Source: Planctomycetota bacterium (lineage in GTDB: Bacteria; Planctomycetota; Planctomycetia; Pirellulales; Pirellulaceae). Taken from it: DNA of 64,000 nucleotides. Made by a program: the position numbers and the translations under genes. The stretch covers positions 1 through 64,000 of the forward strand of contig JAPLNM010000044.1 of assembly GCA_026692845.1 (NCBI GenBank). Direction: 5' to 3'. The number at the start of each line of letters is the position of its first letter. Positions within the stretch are counted from its first letter, which is position 1. The notes under the pieces are model-generated. The model ran no database searches. It had not been told where the DNA came from and worked only from the letters and a program-made list of their open reading frames with translations. Below, in pieces: positions 1 to 10,094 of the stretch.

Positions 1-198
1 GGTCACAGCAAGCACCTGAAGTCTTGCGACTCCAGCTACGGCCACGCATCACGTAGCTGGACTCGCAAGAGTTCAGGGGTCACAGCAAGCACCTGAAGTC
101 TTGCGACTCCAGCTACGGCCACGCATCACGTAGCTGGACTCGCAAGAGTTCAGGGGTCACAGCAAGCACCTGAAGTCTTGCGACTCCAGCTACGGCAC
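1..198. repeat. 77-bp tandem repeat (2 full copies plus a partial third); each unit contains a long imperfect inverted repeat
   Basis: Identical units start at 1, 78 and 155. Within a unit CCTGAAGTCTTGCGACTCCAGCTACG (15-40) and CGTAGCTGGACTCGCAAGAGTTCAGG (52-77) are 26-nt arms complementary except for 2 positions, with an 11-nt loop. The array may continue left of the window. Confidence 0.95.
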
Positions 199-262
199 CA
201 AAAAACTGAGTTGGTCGCTGTAACTTTTTTGTTCCGATCGATTCACAAAGCCTCTACGTTCT

Positions 263-1567
263 CTAGCGAGCCGATCGGTCCTTGAGGTATTCGCTCAGGG
301 TTTCTTCGTCATGCAAAGGCACGACGGGCAATCGGGCAGCGATCAACCGAGCCGCATGATCGTAGTACTCCTCCTGGTGGCAGTTAAGCAGTACTGTCAA
401 GGAGTGACCTCGGCGACGCATCATCTCCAATGCCATCAGCCCGGCTTCATCGACTTGCTGGACGATCACGATGAGCGATAGGAGTTTCGGAAGCCGACTT
501 TCGGTCTCAAGGAGCAACTGATCGAGCTTCAGTCCATCGGTCCTTTCCAGTCTAGCGAGCATGCGATGCACCTCAGCGAAATGCTCGGGCGTCCGATTGG
601 CTCCCAAGAGTATCGGGGTTAGGCGATCGTTTTGGGTCTTCATCTCGATGTTCGCAGTGGCCGATTCGCGGTCCTGATACTGGGATCGTTTGTTGAGCTC
701 CCGCATCCGGTCTGCTGCATCGCGCCCATTGCTGACCAATCCGAATGGTTCGCTGTTGCGGTAAAGCCAATGCGCTATCGAGGCAGCTGCGGTGACGGCA
801 AGATCCGTTCGGACCGGCTCGTGCTTTCGGGGGTTCGTCGATTCGTGCATGTCCAAGAGCAGCATGGCGCCCTGGACGCACGTCGGCTGAAAGACGCGCG
901 TGTGGAGGACTCCGGTCCTGGCCGTGGCTTTCCAATGGACGCGATTGATCGGGTCGCCGGCTCGGTATTCTCTCAAGCCGCTCATGAGCGTCGGATCCTC
1001 GAGCAGCCGATCCTCGACTTTCATTTCTCCCATCGGTCGGCGACTGGAAACCTCGACGGATTCCAAAACGATGAGCTTCGGCAGGACCGTGATGTAGCTC
1101 GGTTGGTTTGCGATTCGAAAGCTTCGGTGCAAACCCAGCAGGTCGCCGGTTTCCAACAGGGTTGGCCCGAGTTGGTAATACCCCCGACGATGGGCCTCGA
1201 CGGCATAGCGATGAAGGGTCGTTTTTTTCGGCCCAAAGGAGAGGATCTGAACGGTCGCCGAAAGGATCGTCAATGCAAAAGGGGGCTGTTTGGTGTACCG
1301 CTTGGCGATTTTGTCGTTGATGAGCATCCAGGGAATCCAATACCCGGTTTGATTGGAGATCTTCATTCCCACGCCCACGCTCTGCCCTACGTCGATCTCC
1401 TGTGCTTCAACAAATCGCTGAACGTCGAGGGCTTGAATCCATCGGCTCGAAAAATGCTTGGCCAACTGGATGACAATCAGAAACGTGCAGGCCCCGAGCG
1501 CAAAAAAGTTCGCTCCGGTCAACATGCCCAGCAGGAGCAACAGAGCGATCAGCGGGAGGATGGCCAT
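263..1567 (-). CDS. DUF58 domain-containing protein
   Basis: 434 aa; N-terminal hydrophobic segments and the DUF58 signature LREYRAGDPINRVHWKATARTGVLHTRVFQPT; adjacent to a MoxR ATPase. Confidence 0.9.
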   Translation of the reverse strand: MAILPLIALLLLLGMLTGANFFALGACTFLIVIQLAKHFSSRWIQALDVQRFVEAQEIDVGQSVGVGMKISNQTGYWIPWMLINDKIAKRYTKQPPFALTILSATVQILSFGPKKTTLHRYAVEAHRRGYYQLGPTLLETGDLLGLHRSFRIANQPSYITVLPKLIVLESVEVSSRRPMGEMKVEDRLLEDPTLMSGLREYRAGDPINRVHWKATARTGVLHTRVFQPTCVQGAMLLLDMHESTNPRKHEPVRTDLAVTAAASIAHWLYRNSEPFGLVSNGRDAADRMRELNKRSQYQDRESATANIEMKTQNDRLTPILLGANRTPEHFAEVHRMLARLERTDGLKLDQLLLETESRLPKLLSLIVIVQQVDEAGLMALEMMRRRGHSLTVLLNCHQEEYYDHAARLIAARLPVVPLHDEETLSEYLKDRSAR

Positions 1568-1571
1568 CGCT

Positions 1572-2528
1572 TCAACGCCCGTTTTCTTCGAGCGTCGGAA
1601 CGGCGATCTCAGCGACGATTTCTTCGAGGATTCGATCGGAGGTCATCTTGCGCAGTCGAGCCTCGGGCCTGAGGATCAGCCGGTGGCTCATGACGGGTTG
1701 CAAAATCCGCTTGATATCATCGGGTTGAACGAAGTCTCGGCTGCGAATGGCCGCCATGGCTTGGGCGGCTCGAAACAACGCAATGGTCGAGCGAGGGCCA
1801 GCACCGAGTGCAAGGTCGCTATGACCGCGCGTTTCATGGACGATCTGCAGGATGTATTGTCGGACCTTGGGGTCGACGTAGACCTTTTGGACCAGTTTTT
1901 GAGCTTCGAGCAATTCTTCGATGCTTACGACAGGCTTTAAGGATTGGATCGGGTGCTCGTTTTCGAGCATCTGAAGCATTTTGAGCTCCTCTTCCATCGA
2001 CGGATACCCGAGGGTGAACTTCATGAAGAAGCGATCGAGCTGGGCCTCTGGGAGCGGAAAGGTTCCTTCGTGGTCGACAGGGTTTTGCGTCGCGATCACC
2101 AGAAAGGGGGGAGGGAGTTTATGGGTTATTCCATCGACCGTCACGCAGCCTTCGGCCATCGCTTCGAGCAAAGCCGACTGCGCGCGGGGTGTGGTCCGAT
2201 TGATTTCATCGGCCAGGAGGATATTGGCGAACACTGGCCCAGCGCGAAATTCAAAGTCCGAGGTTTTTTGGTTGTAGATCGATGAGCCGGTGATATCGCC
2301 CGGGAGCAAATCCGGAGTGCATTGCACCCGTTTGAAAAGTCCTCCGACGCTGGCAGCTAGGGCCCTGGCGAGCATGGTCTTGGCAACGCCTGGGACATCT
2401 TCCAATAGCACATGCCCCCCTGAGAACCAAGAGACCAAGGAGAACACGAGTTGCTTTCGTTTGCCGACGATGCACTTTTCGACGTTCGTGATGATCTTGC
2501 GAGAGGTTTCGTAGACGGCCGTCGACAT
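1572..2528 (-). CDS. MoxR family AAA+ ATPase
   Basis: GHVLLEDVPGVAKTMLARALA, LLADEINRTTPRAQSALLEAM, VIATQNPVDHEGTFPLPEAQLDRFFMK. Likely start MSTAVYETSRK (2528); the ORF is open to 2606. Confidence 0.93.
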   Translation of the reverse strand: MSTAVYETSRKIITNVEKCIVGKRKQLVFSLVSWFSGGHVLLEDVPGVAKTMLARALAASVGGLFKRVQCTPDLLPGDITGSSIYNQKTSDFEFRAGPVFANILLADEINRTTPRAQSALLEAMAEGCVTVDGITHKLPPPFLVIATQNPVDHEGTFPLPEAQLDRFFMKFTLGYPSMEEELKMLQMLENEHPIQSLKPVVSIEELLEAQKLVQKVYVDPKVRQYILQIVHETRGHSDLALGAGPRSTIALFRAAQAMAAIRSRDFVQPDDIKRILQPVMSHRLILRPEARLRKMTSDRILEEIVAEIAVPTLEENGR

Positions 2529-2581
2529 GCTTGTTGGTTTCCTAGGGACGATAGGATCGCCGGAATAATCACCGACGTGAA

Positions 2582-4159
2582 TTATAGCGTCGGACCGATG
2601 GCCCAAGGGGTAAATTCGTCCTCTCCGTATCCGAGCAACTCGCTCTTGGTCTTCTTGCCGCTGGCGGTTTCCAAGATCGCATCGAAGAGCCGCTGGCCGG
2701 CTTTTTCAAGGGATTCGCCTTTGAGGACCGTTCCCATGTCCAAGTCCATGTCGTCATTCATCCTCTCGAAGAGCGCAGTGTTGGTGGCGACTTTGAGGCT
2801 CGGCACGGGCTTGCATCCAAAGCAGCTACCGCGGCCTGTGGTAAAGACGACCACATTGGCCCCGCCTGAGACCATCCCCGTGACGCACACGGGGTCGAAC
2901 CCCGGAGCGTCCATGATGATCAGCCCTCGCTTGCTGGTCTGCTCGGCGTACTCGATGACATCTTGCAGAGCGCTTTGGCCGCCTTTGACTGCCGCCCCAA
3001 GGGACTTTTCGACGATGGTCGTCAGCCCTCCGGCTTTGTTTCCAAGGGATGGATTGTTATCGATGTCCTCGCCGTAGTGCGCGGTGTAGTCGCGCCACCA
3101 AACGAGTTTGTCTAGGAGCTTCTTGGCAACTTCTTGGCTCGCGGCCCGCTTGGTAAAGAGTTGTTCAGCTCCATAGAGCTCGGTGGTCTCCGAGAGAATC
3201 GAAGTTCCCCCGTGAGCCACAAGCAGATCCGAGGCGATCCCCAAGGCGGGGTTGGCCGTGATGCCTGAGTATCCATCCGAACCCCCGCATTTGGTGGCCA
3301 AGACGATCTCGCTTGCCGCAACGCTGGTTCGCTCCATGGCGTTGACCTGGGGTAGGATCGCTTGGACCATGCCGACGGCTTTTTGGATCGTCGCCCGCGT
3401 CCCGCCAGTATCTTGGATCGAAAGGACGGGAACCTCCTGCGTTTCGGCCTGGCCTGGATTGGCTTTCCATCGGACCCCTTGAAGGGAAACGAGCTTTTGG
3501 GATTTTTGTAGATGGCCCAACGTGTTTTGTTCACACCCAAGTCCGATCAAGACATAGGCAGCGATGTTCGGGTGCTTGGCGATCCCGCCAAGCACGCGGC
3601 TGAGTGTTCGATGCTTGATCCCATCGAGGGCCATGCCGCAACCGCTATCGTGGGTAAAAGCGATCACGCCATCGACGTTGGGAAAAGCCTCCAATGCCTG
3701 TTGATCGAAGTGCCTTGCGACGGCCTTGGAAACACCTGCCGAGCAGTTGACCGTCGAGATCACGGCGATGTAATTGCGGGTTCCGACGCGGCCGCTAGGT
3801 CGAACGTAGCCTTGGAAGCTCCGCCCAGATAGCTTCGGCGCAGCAGGGGGCGTTTCGGAGGCTAGGCCCTGATAATCGAGCGTATGATGGCACTTGAGGT
3901 TATGATCGTGCAAATGATCGCCCGGTGCGATGTCGAGGGTGGCAACCCCAATGGACCAACCGTATTTATGGACAGGGGCTCCGGATGGCCGTGGCTCGAT
4001 CGCCATTTTGTGACCAGCAGGGATATCTTTTTTGACCAGGACGGCGGCTTTACCCGGTAGGTTGACCGACTCTCCTTTGGTCAGTTTCCGAAGTGCCACG
4101 ACGCAATGGTCGCTAGGGTGGAGATGGATCCAAGCTGTCGAGTCGCTTTGTTCTGCCAA
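2582..4159 (-). CDS. uxaA: UxaA family hydrolase (altronate dehydratase-like)
   Basis: 525 aa; N-terminal SAF-like region then FQGYVRPSGRVGTRNYIAVISTVNCSAG, GCGMALDGIKHRTL, ATKCGGSDGYSGITANPALG. Confidence 0.88.
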   Translation of the reverse strand: MAEQSDSTAWIHLHPSDHCVVALRKLTKGESVNLPGKAAVLVKKDIPAGHKMAIEPRPSGAPVHKYGWSIGVATLDIAPGDHLHDHNLKCHHTLDYQGLASETPPAAPKLSGRSFQGYVRPSGRVGTRNYIAVISTVNCSAGVSKAVARHFDQQALEAFPNVDGVIAFTHDSGCGMALDGIKHRTLSRVLGGIAKHPNIAAYVLIGLGCEQNTLGHLQKSQKLVSLQGVRWKANPGQAETQEVPVLSIQDTGGTRATIQKAVGMVQAILPQVNAMERTSVAASEIVLATKCGGSDGYSGITANPALGIASDLLVAHGGTSILSETTELYGAEQLFTKRAASQEVAKKLLDKLVWWRDYTAHYGEDIDNNPSLGNKAGGLTTIVEKSLGAAVKGGQSALQDVIEYAEQTSKRGLIIMDAPGFDPVCVTGMVSGGANVVVFTTGRGSCFGCKPVPSLKVATNTALFERMNDDMDLDMGTVLKGESLEKAGQRLFDAILETASGKKTKSELLGYGEDEFTPWAIGPTL

Positions 4160-4167
4160 GATGATTC

Positions 4168-5562
4168 CTAAGCTGCGGGTTGGAGTTTCGAGAGGGCTTG
4201 TACGATCTGGGCATCGTCTGCCGGATCGATGCTTCGTAGGACCAGTTCAATACGGTCTGAGTAGACTTGTGTCCAGATCGGTGGTTGGTTCTGCGCGAGC
4301 GCCTCGCTGAGTTTTGCAGCCGAAATGGACTGAGGATAGATCTTCAGAACGGCCGTTGGCAGTTGGAGGGATTGCCAAATCCCGTTGCCGATTCGCATCG
4401 CTTGGGTGGAAACCTCGGTGCGTTGGATTGGCCAAAGGCCTTGCAATTGGATCGCCAGCCTTGTGGCTCGATTTTCCGTGTTGGCCAACGGAGTGCTGAG
4501 CATGGCCCCGAGTGGGGTTTTAGCCCAACTCTCGGGTTGAAGCGATTCGCTCAGCGCGCAATGCAATAGGGCTTGGGTCAGCCGATCGGCGTGGGCACCG
4601 AGTTGGTCGGCCCAAGGTCGAATTCGATCGATCGCGTTTTTCTTGCCAAGGATCACCACCGCATCGGGCCCGCCCAAAAAGTACTGAGTCGGGGCGATGA
4701 ACAAGTCGGGGCCTGCGTCCCAGCGGCGCGTCAGGGCAGGGGTTTTGCTTTCGGTCCAGTCGAGGTCGTTTAAACTGGCGTCGAATGCTAAGGTGCACAC
4801 CAGGGACCCAGAACTTCGGGCGTGATCGATGACCGCATAGTCATCGTTCTGGGAAGTAGAAGTAATCGGTGTGGCTTGGAAGATCAGCGAATGCGGGTGC
4901 ATCGCGGTGGCTTTGGCGTAGTCATCGTGAAGGCAATCGGAGTTGCTTCCGATCTCGGTGACTTGGGCCCCGGTCGCATCGATCAGCGGACGCAGTTGGA
5001 CCCCTGCATCGGTTCCTGAGACGGGGATACGCAGGCAGGCGATTCTAGGTAGCAGGACATGCGGTGCGATGTGAGGTTCAGGACGCATCGAGGCGTCTTG
5101 CATCCAGGCTCGGACGACCAGTCCGACGGCCGTCGGAATGTCGCGAAGGACCAGAGCATCCGCCGCACCGGTGGCGGATATTAAAAGGCGTTGTAGGTCC
5201 TGGCCAATGCCTGGGTCTTGGGAATACCCTGAGTGCAAATGGGCAGCTAAGCGGCAAGCATTTTGGCTCAAGGGTTGGGCGGTCCAACGCGGATGAAACC
5301 GCTCGCCTGTGGCGTTGATGCCGACTTCCAAGGAACGAGGTGCCGATGGGTCGCCGGGTGCCATCCACGGCTCCGCGGTGCGTTCGAGCCATTTGCCTGC
5401 CTGCCTGAGGACTTCTTGGACGCTTGTGGCCGAGGGTACCTCTTTGATCCCCAGTTTTTGTGCGGCTTCTTTGATTGCATGATTCAACGCAGGATTCCCG
5501 AGCCACTGGGAGACTTGTTTGATGGCTTCGGAGGGCCCGAATCCAAAGGGTGGGATTTGCAT
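4168..5562 (-). CDS. SelA/DgaE-like PLP-enzyme-fold protein, possibly lacking the PLP lysine
   Basis: 464 aa; GINATGERFHPRWTAQPLS resembles the SelA NATGVxLHTNLGRAPLS motif; DLFIAPTQYFLGGPDAVVILGKKNAI resembles SGDKLLGGPQAGIIVGKKxLI. Confidence 0.6.
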   Translation of the reverse strand: MQIPPFGFGPSEAIKQVSQWLGNPALNHAIKEAAQKLGIKEVPSATSVQEVLRQAGKWLERTAEPWMAPGDPSAPRSLEVGINATGERFHPRWTAQPLSQNACRLAAHLHSGYSQDPGIGQDLQRLLISATGAADALVLRDIPTAVGLVVRAWMQDASMRPEPHIAPHVLLPRIACLRIPVSGTDAGVQLRPLIDATGAQVTEIGSNSDCLHDDYAKATAMHPHSLIFQATPITSTSQNDDYAVIDHARSSGSLVCTLAFDASLNDLDWTESKTPALTRRWDAGPDLFIAPTQYFLGGPDAVVILGKKNAIDRIRPWADQLGAHADRLTQALLHCALSESLQPESWAKTPLGAMLSTPLANTENRATRLAIQLQGLWPIQRTEVSTQAMRIGNGIWQSLQLPTAVLKIYPQSISAAKLSEALAQNQPPIWTQVYSDRIELVLRSIDPADDAQIVQALSKLQPAA

Positions 5563-5630
5563 AGATTCGACTCGGTTTGCTTTTGGCCAACGTTGTAGTC
5601 AGCGGTGTATTGGATCAGCGGTGTATTGGA

Positions 5631-7268
5631 TCAGCCGCGTCCGGTCAGTCGCCAGCGACTTCGGAACAAAAGGGCCGTCAATGAGAAAAGTATAGCCGTC
5701 AGGATCGTTGTGAAAGCAAAATAGCAAGCAACATGGATCCAGTCCCCCCGCTTGGTCCTGGACATCTCGAGTCCCGATTGCACGGAGGTCATCGGGACAC
5801 TATCGGCGGCCATCATCGGGCTACTGATGCCGATGTAACGCATGGCGCTGAGGTCCTGGTTCTCCGTGGCGCTGCTCCAGACCAAAAAGTAGACCGCCAT
5901 CGGTAGGCAATAAAGCACCAGCAGGGTGATGTAGGAGACCATCAATGCGGTGCTGGTCTTGCGTACCAAGGTTGAGATAAAAAGGGATACGACGGAATTG
6001 AAGACCGAGGCGACCAAGCAAATTCCTACGAAGGCGATCATCGCAAGCCAGTTTCGGGCCACTTCGGGATTGATGCACGCAAGGAGCATCGGGAACATCA
6101 AAAATCCGGTGAGCACCGCCGAGACGCGGTATCCTGCAAGGAGCTTACCCCAGAGGATCTGGCTAGCGGAAATGGTGGTCGTCAGCAGCAGATCGAGGGT
6201 TTGACGCTCCCGTTCCCCAGTGATCGAGCCGGCGGTAAAGACCGGTGCGCTGAGGATATTGAAAACCAGCACATACCCTACGTAGATATAGGCAAGGTCT
6301 GGCTTCCAAAAAAGAAGGATGGTCATCAGCGGAATCGCCAGGATCATGCTCAGTTGGATTACCAGCCGCAGCATCAAGGTGCCTTGGCTGAACAACTCCG
6401 CATGCATCTCCTTGTCGTAGACCGGATTGGCTTCGTCGGCCATGAGCGTTCGACGCCTAGGGGGGGCGAACAGGTTGTCTGGAAATTGGTCTCGATGGAT
6501 GACCAATCCGACGGCTTTCTTTTGCTCGTTTTCCAGATCGACCACTTCGTTGCCTTGGCTACCGATATCGGGGGGATACAAAAGCCTGTTGGCCGCCACC
6601 GAAAGCAGCAGTCCACTGACGACGATCGAGACACTCGGGACGATGGTGCTGATGGCAATCAATCGGATATCGGCTCTGGACGATAGCATGGTCCAAGTCA
6701 GTACGCCGAGGATCAACAGGGGCAGGATGATCACATAGCTGACGACCAGCGATGACGAAGTCCTTTTGAAGTAGGACGAGCAGAAAACGCTGATCGATCC
6801 AAACAGAAGGATCGAAAAAAGCAGGCCGACATAGGCTGCCAGGAGTTCGTAGATCGAAACGCCCCCCAGGGGCAAGCAGAGCATGATGATCGGCAGGGAA
6901 CTGATGATCAGCACGACCAAGTGGGTCAAGGCCGCGATGAGTTTCCCCAGGACGATGCTCCAGGGCCTTAAGGGGCTGGCCAGGAGCATTTCGTACGTTT
7001 TGCGTTCTTTTTCGCCGGTGATTGCGCCTGCGGCAAAGCTCGGTGCCATCAACGATGCGATCGCGAATTGGCCGATAAAGAAAAAGTCGACGAGCCTCGA
7101 AGCGGCTGCCGATTCGACACTCAGATCGATCCGGGTTTCGCGCGGATAGGCGATGACGATGACCAAGGCCAGTGCGATCTGGTAGACCAGCAGCAGAACA
7201 AACGCACGGTTGGTGCGCAAGTTCGAGAGGAGTTCGCGTTGTAAGACTGGGTTGTCGACCAGGAACAT
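5631..7268 (-). CDS. ABC-2 type transporter permease, two permease modules in one polypeptide
   Basis: Two repeats of the ABC-2 signature: GAITGEKERKTYEMLLASPLRPWSIVLGKL and GSITGERERQTLDLLLTTTISASQILWGKL; many TM segments. Likely start MFLVDNPVLQRELLSNLR (7268). Confidence 0.85.
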   Translation of the reverse strand: MFLVDNPVLQRELLSNLRTNRAFVLLLVYQIALALVIVIAYPRETRIDLSVESAAASRLVDFFFIGQFAIASLMAPSFAAGAITGEKERKTYEMLLASPLRPWSIVLGKLIAALTHLVVLIISSLPIIMLCLPLGGVSIYELLAAYVGLLFSILLFGSISVFCSSYFKRTSSSLVVSYVIILPLLILGVLTWTMLSSRADIRLIAISTIVPSVSIVVSGLLLSVAANRLLYPPDIGSQGNEVVDLENEQKKAVGLVIHRDQFPDNLFAPPRRRTLMADEANPVYDKEMHAELFSQGTLMLRLVIQLSMILAIPLMTILLFWKPDLAYIYVGYVLVFNILSAPVFTAGSITGERERQTLDLLLTTTISASQILWGKLLAGYRVSAVLTGFLMFPMLLACINPEVARNWLAMIAFVGICLVASVFNSVVSLFISTLVRKTSTALMVSYITLLVLYCLPMAVYFLVWSSATENQDLSAMRYIGISSPMMAADSVPMTSVQSGLEMSRTKRGDWIHVACYFAFTTILTAILFSLTALLFRSRWRLTGRG

Positions 7269-7314
7269 CGCTTGTTTGCCCCAGGATTTTTGGGCCGTTA
7301 GGATTTTTGGACCG

Positions 7315-7680
7315 TTAGGATTGGGTCGTCCATTCGACCGGTTGCGGAGCCAGGTCGGGCGAGCAGGCCGATCCGCAATCTTTGCGTCCGCTGCCTTCGA
7401 GTCGACTGATGATCCGCACCGACATGTCCTGTTCGCATAGGATTTGGCATCCGAGTCGGACCCCGGAAAGTCCTCGGGTTTCGAGGATTTGCTTTTCAGC
7501 AACGGTCATTTTCGAAGGTTCGCCCGAGACGAACTCGACGCGGCAGGTGGTGCATCGGGCATTGCCACCGCAGGCATGGAGCTGATCGCTCGAGGCCTCT
7601 TCTCGCAGGGCGTTGACGAGCCGTTTGCCGGTCGGGATTTCAAATTCGCCGAGACCTTCGACTGTGAGTTTTGGCATCAT
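7315..7680 (-). CDS. 2Fe-2S ferredoxin
   Basis: 121 aa; CGGNARCTTCRVEF plus downstream C (LGCQILC), typical plant/adrenodoxin-type cluster ligands. Confidence 0.88.
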   Translation of the reverse strand: MMPKLTVEGLGEFEIPTGKRLVNALREEASSDQLHACGGNARCTTCRVEFVSGEPSKMTVAEKQILETRGLSGVRLGCQILCEQDMSVRIISRLEGSGRKDCGSACSPDLAPQPVEWTTQS

Positions 7681-7723
7681 AAACCTTGTTTCGCAGATTT
7701 TTTTAGGAAGAGGGTAAACTGGA

Positions 7724-8830
7724 TCAGCCGCAGCAGGAGCGTTGCGTCGGGTCGCTTGCCGATTGGCATTTGGCTTGTGAGATTTCAGGGTGTGGAATAT
7801 CAGCCTGCGTTGTTTCGGGCAGAGCCGCTTGGCCGGTGATTTCGAAGCCGAGGTCTTCGATCATTCGGTAGTCTTCCAAGGGGGCTTGGCCTTGCGTCGT
7901 AAGATAATCCCCGATGAAGATGCTGTTGGCGATCATCAGGCCCAGAGGTTGGAGCGATCGCAGGTGGCGTTCGCGTCCGCCGGCGATCCGCAGTTCGCTC
8001 CTCGGGTTGACGAAGCGGAACATGGCCAAGGCTCGGATGCAATCGCGGGCTGAGAGATATTCCTTTTGTTGCATCGGAGTGCCATCGATCGCGTGAAGGA
8101 AATTCAGGGGGATCGATTCGACGGCAAGCTCTCTTAGGGAGAATGCCATCTCGACGATGTCCTGGCGGCTTTCGCCCATCCCGATAATCCCCCCGCTGCA
8201 GAGTTCCAGTCCAGCCTTGCGGACATTCTTGAGCGTCTCGATGCGGTCCTCGAAGGTATGGGTCGTGCAGATCTGAGGGTAGTAATCTTGGCTGGTATTG
8301 AGGTTATGGTTGACTTTGTCGACCCCTGCGGCAGCCAGCCGTTGGGCTTGGGATTCGTTGAGCAGTCCCAGACATGCGCAGATATTCAGTCCGAAGGTCT
8401 GTTTGATTTCAGGGACGATCTTTTCGATCGCTTGGATCTCCCGCTCGTTCGGGGCCCGGCCACTGATGACGATGCAGTAGGTTTTGCTTTGACGTTCGGC
8501 GGCGAGCTTGGCGCCCTCGAGGAGCTTATCGCGGCTGAGTATGTTGTATTTGGGGATCGGAGCATCGGAGATTTTCGATTGGCTGCAGTAGTGGCAATCC
8601 TCCGGGCAAAGCCCACTCTTGGCGTTCATCAAGAAATACAGCTGCACGGTCTTTCCGAAGTGTTTCTTGCGGATTTCGAATGCAGCGTTGACCAACTCCA
8701 AGAGTTCCTCGTCGCTCGAGTCGAGAATGGCCAGCGCCTGGGCCTTCGACACGTCAGCTCCATCGAGGACATTGGCGGCCAAAGTCCGCCAGGGGGATGA
8801 GAGGGCGACAGAAGGCATCGAAGTGAGCAT
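7724..8830 (-). CDS. bioB: biotin synthase (radical SAM)
   Basis: 368 aa; GLCPEDCHYCSQS radical-SAM motif, GGIIGMGE, GGRERHLRSLQPLGLMIANSIFIGDYLTTQGQ. Confidence 0.96.
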   Translation of the reverse strand: MLTSMPSVALSSPWRTLAANVLDGADVSKAQALAILDSSDEELLELVNAAFEIRKKHFGKTVQLYFLMNAKSGLCPEDCHYCSQSKISDAPIPKYNILSRDKLLEGAKLAAERQSKTYCIVISGRAPNEREIQAIEKIVPEIKQTFGLNICACLGLLNESQAQRLAAAGVDKVNHNLNTSQDYYPQICTTHTFEDRIETLKNVRKAGLELCSGGIIGMGESRQDIVEMAFSLRELAVESIPLNFLHAIDGTPMQQKEYLSARDCIRALAMFRFVNPRSELRIAGGRERHLRSLQPLGLMIANSIFIGDYLTTQGQAPLEDYRMIEDLGFEITGQAALPETTQADIPHPEISQAKCQSASDPTQRSCCG

Positions 8831-9170
8831 TTTGTTCCTTAGGAGTCTCGTGATGGGCGAAATCTAGTGACGGGTAGCAAATCGGTATGGGAGGTTGGTG
8901 TCTTGATCGGCAATCGCCAACCGTCGCGATAGGACCGCTCCGACTTACCAGGCTCTCCCAAGGGGCGCTCGATTGTAGCATTCCTGGGTCGCTTTACGTA
9001 CACCGCAAATCCGTTACACGTGGGTTCCCTTGGGATTTCTTAGCAATTATTTCGTCGCAACGCCGATGCCAGAGACAAGCGGCGCGTGTGCCGTTTTCGA
9101 GAGCCTAGCTCTGGACCGACGGCTCCTTGGAATCGCCCCCTACAACCCACCCCTTCGTTTAGGCTCATTC

Positions 9171-10094
9171 ATGGTTTACCCACGGTCAATGGACGGCGAC
9201 GCGGAGGATTTGGGCGATGACGAAGTTCGTTTGTTGAACAAACGCAAGGTCAAGCCCGAAGGGAACCATTTGCAGTCCCCGCTCGAGACCTACCTTCGCG
9301 AAATCAACGAAACACGCTTGCTCACCGCGCAGGAAGAGCAATCACTAGCTAGGCTTGTGGGCCAAGGGGATGCTGAGGCTCGCGACCGGATGGTTCGAGC
9401 CAATCTCCGATTGGTTGTCAACATCGCCCGAAACTATGCCGGCAAGGGCTTAGGTTTGCAGGACCTGATCGAAGAAGGCAACCTTGGATTGCTTCGGGCG
9501 GTCGAGGGTTTTGATCCCGAGATGGGTACCCGATTTAGCACGTATGCGAGCTATTGGATCAAGCAGTCGATCAAAAGGGCGTTGATCAATTCCTCGAAGA
9601 CCATTCGCATACCAGCCTACATGGTCGAATTGCTCAGCAAATGGAGACGGGCGACGAACCGATTGTCCGAGGCCCTCGGACGCGTTCCTACCCAAGAAGA
9701 AACAGCTCGCTTGCTCGGATTGCCCAAGAAAAAACTGCCGATCATCAAAAAAGCAATCCAGATCCATAACGCCACTCCCCAAGGGGACCAGTCCGAACAA
9801 GGTTGGTCGCTCGGCGAGATGATCATGGACGAGCGGCTCAAGAGTCCTGAAGACGAACTCTTGGACCATGACGTGCTGAAAACAGCGCTGGAGCTTGTCG
9901 GCACACTCGATCCTCGCGAGGCGACGATCCTGAGGATGCGGTTCGGATTGGACGACACCCCCCCCCATACCCTCAAGGAAATCGGACTCGAGCTGGGTTT
10001 GACTCGCGAAAGGGTCCGACAAATCGAGACCGAAGCCCTGCAACGCCTCCACCAGGCTTTGAAGGATCCCAAGGAACGCTACGGGCTGGCTTGA
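9171..10094 (+). CDS. RNA polymerase sigma-70 family factor (RpoD-like, no region 1.1)
   Basis: NLRLVVNIARNYAGKGLGLQDLIEEGNLGLLRAVEGFDPEMGTRFSTYASYWIKQSIKRA (region 2) and LTRERVRQIETEALQRL (region 4.2). Likely start MVYPRSMDG. Confidence 0.93.
   Translation: MVYPRSMDGDAEDLGDDEVRLLNKRKVKPEGNHLQSPLETYLREINETRLLTAQEEQSLARLVGQGDAEARDRMVRANLRLVVNIARNYAGKGLGLQDLIEEGNLGLLRAVEGFDPEMGTRFSTYASYWIKQSIKRALINSSKTIRIPAYMVELLSKWRRATNRLSEALGRVPTQEETARLLGLPKKKLPIIKKAIQIHNATPQGDQSEQGWSLGEMIMDERLKSPEDELLDHDVLKTALELVGTLDPREATILRMRFGLDDTPPHTLKEIGLELGLTRERVRQIETEALQRLHQALKDPKERYGLA

Noticed and set aside
573-1672. Long ORFs (255 aa minus, 346 aa plus) overlapping the DUF58 gene
   Set aside because: Alternative frames of a high-GC coding region; DUF58 frame has clear family motifs.
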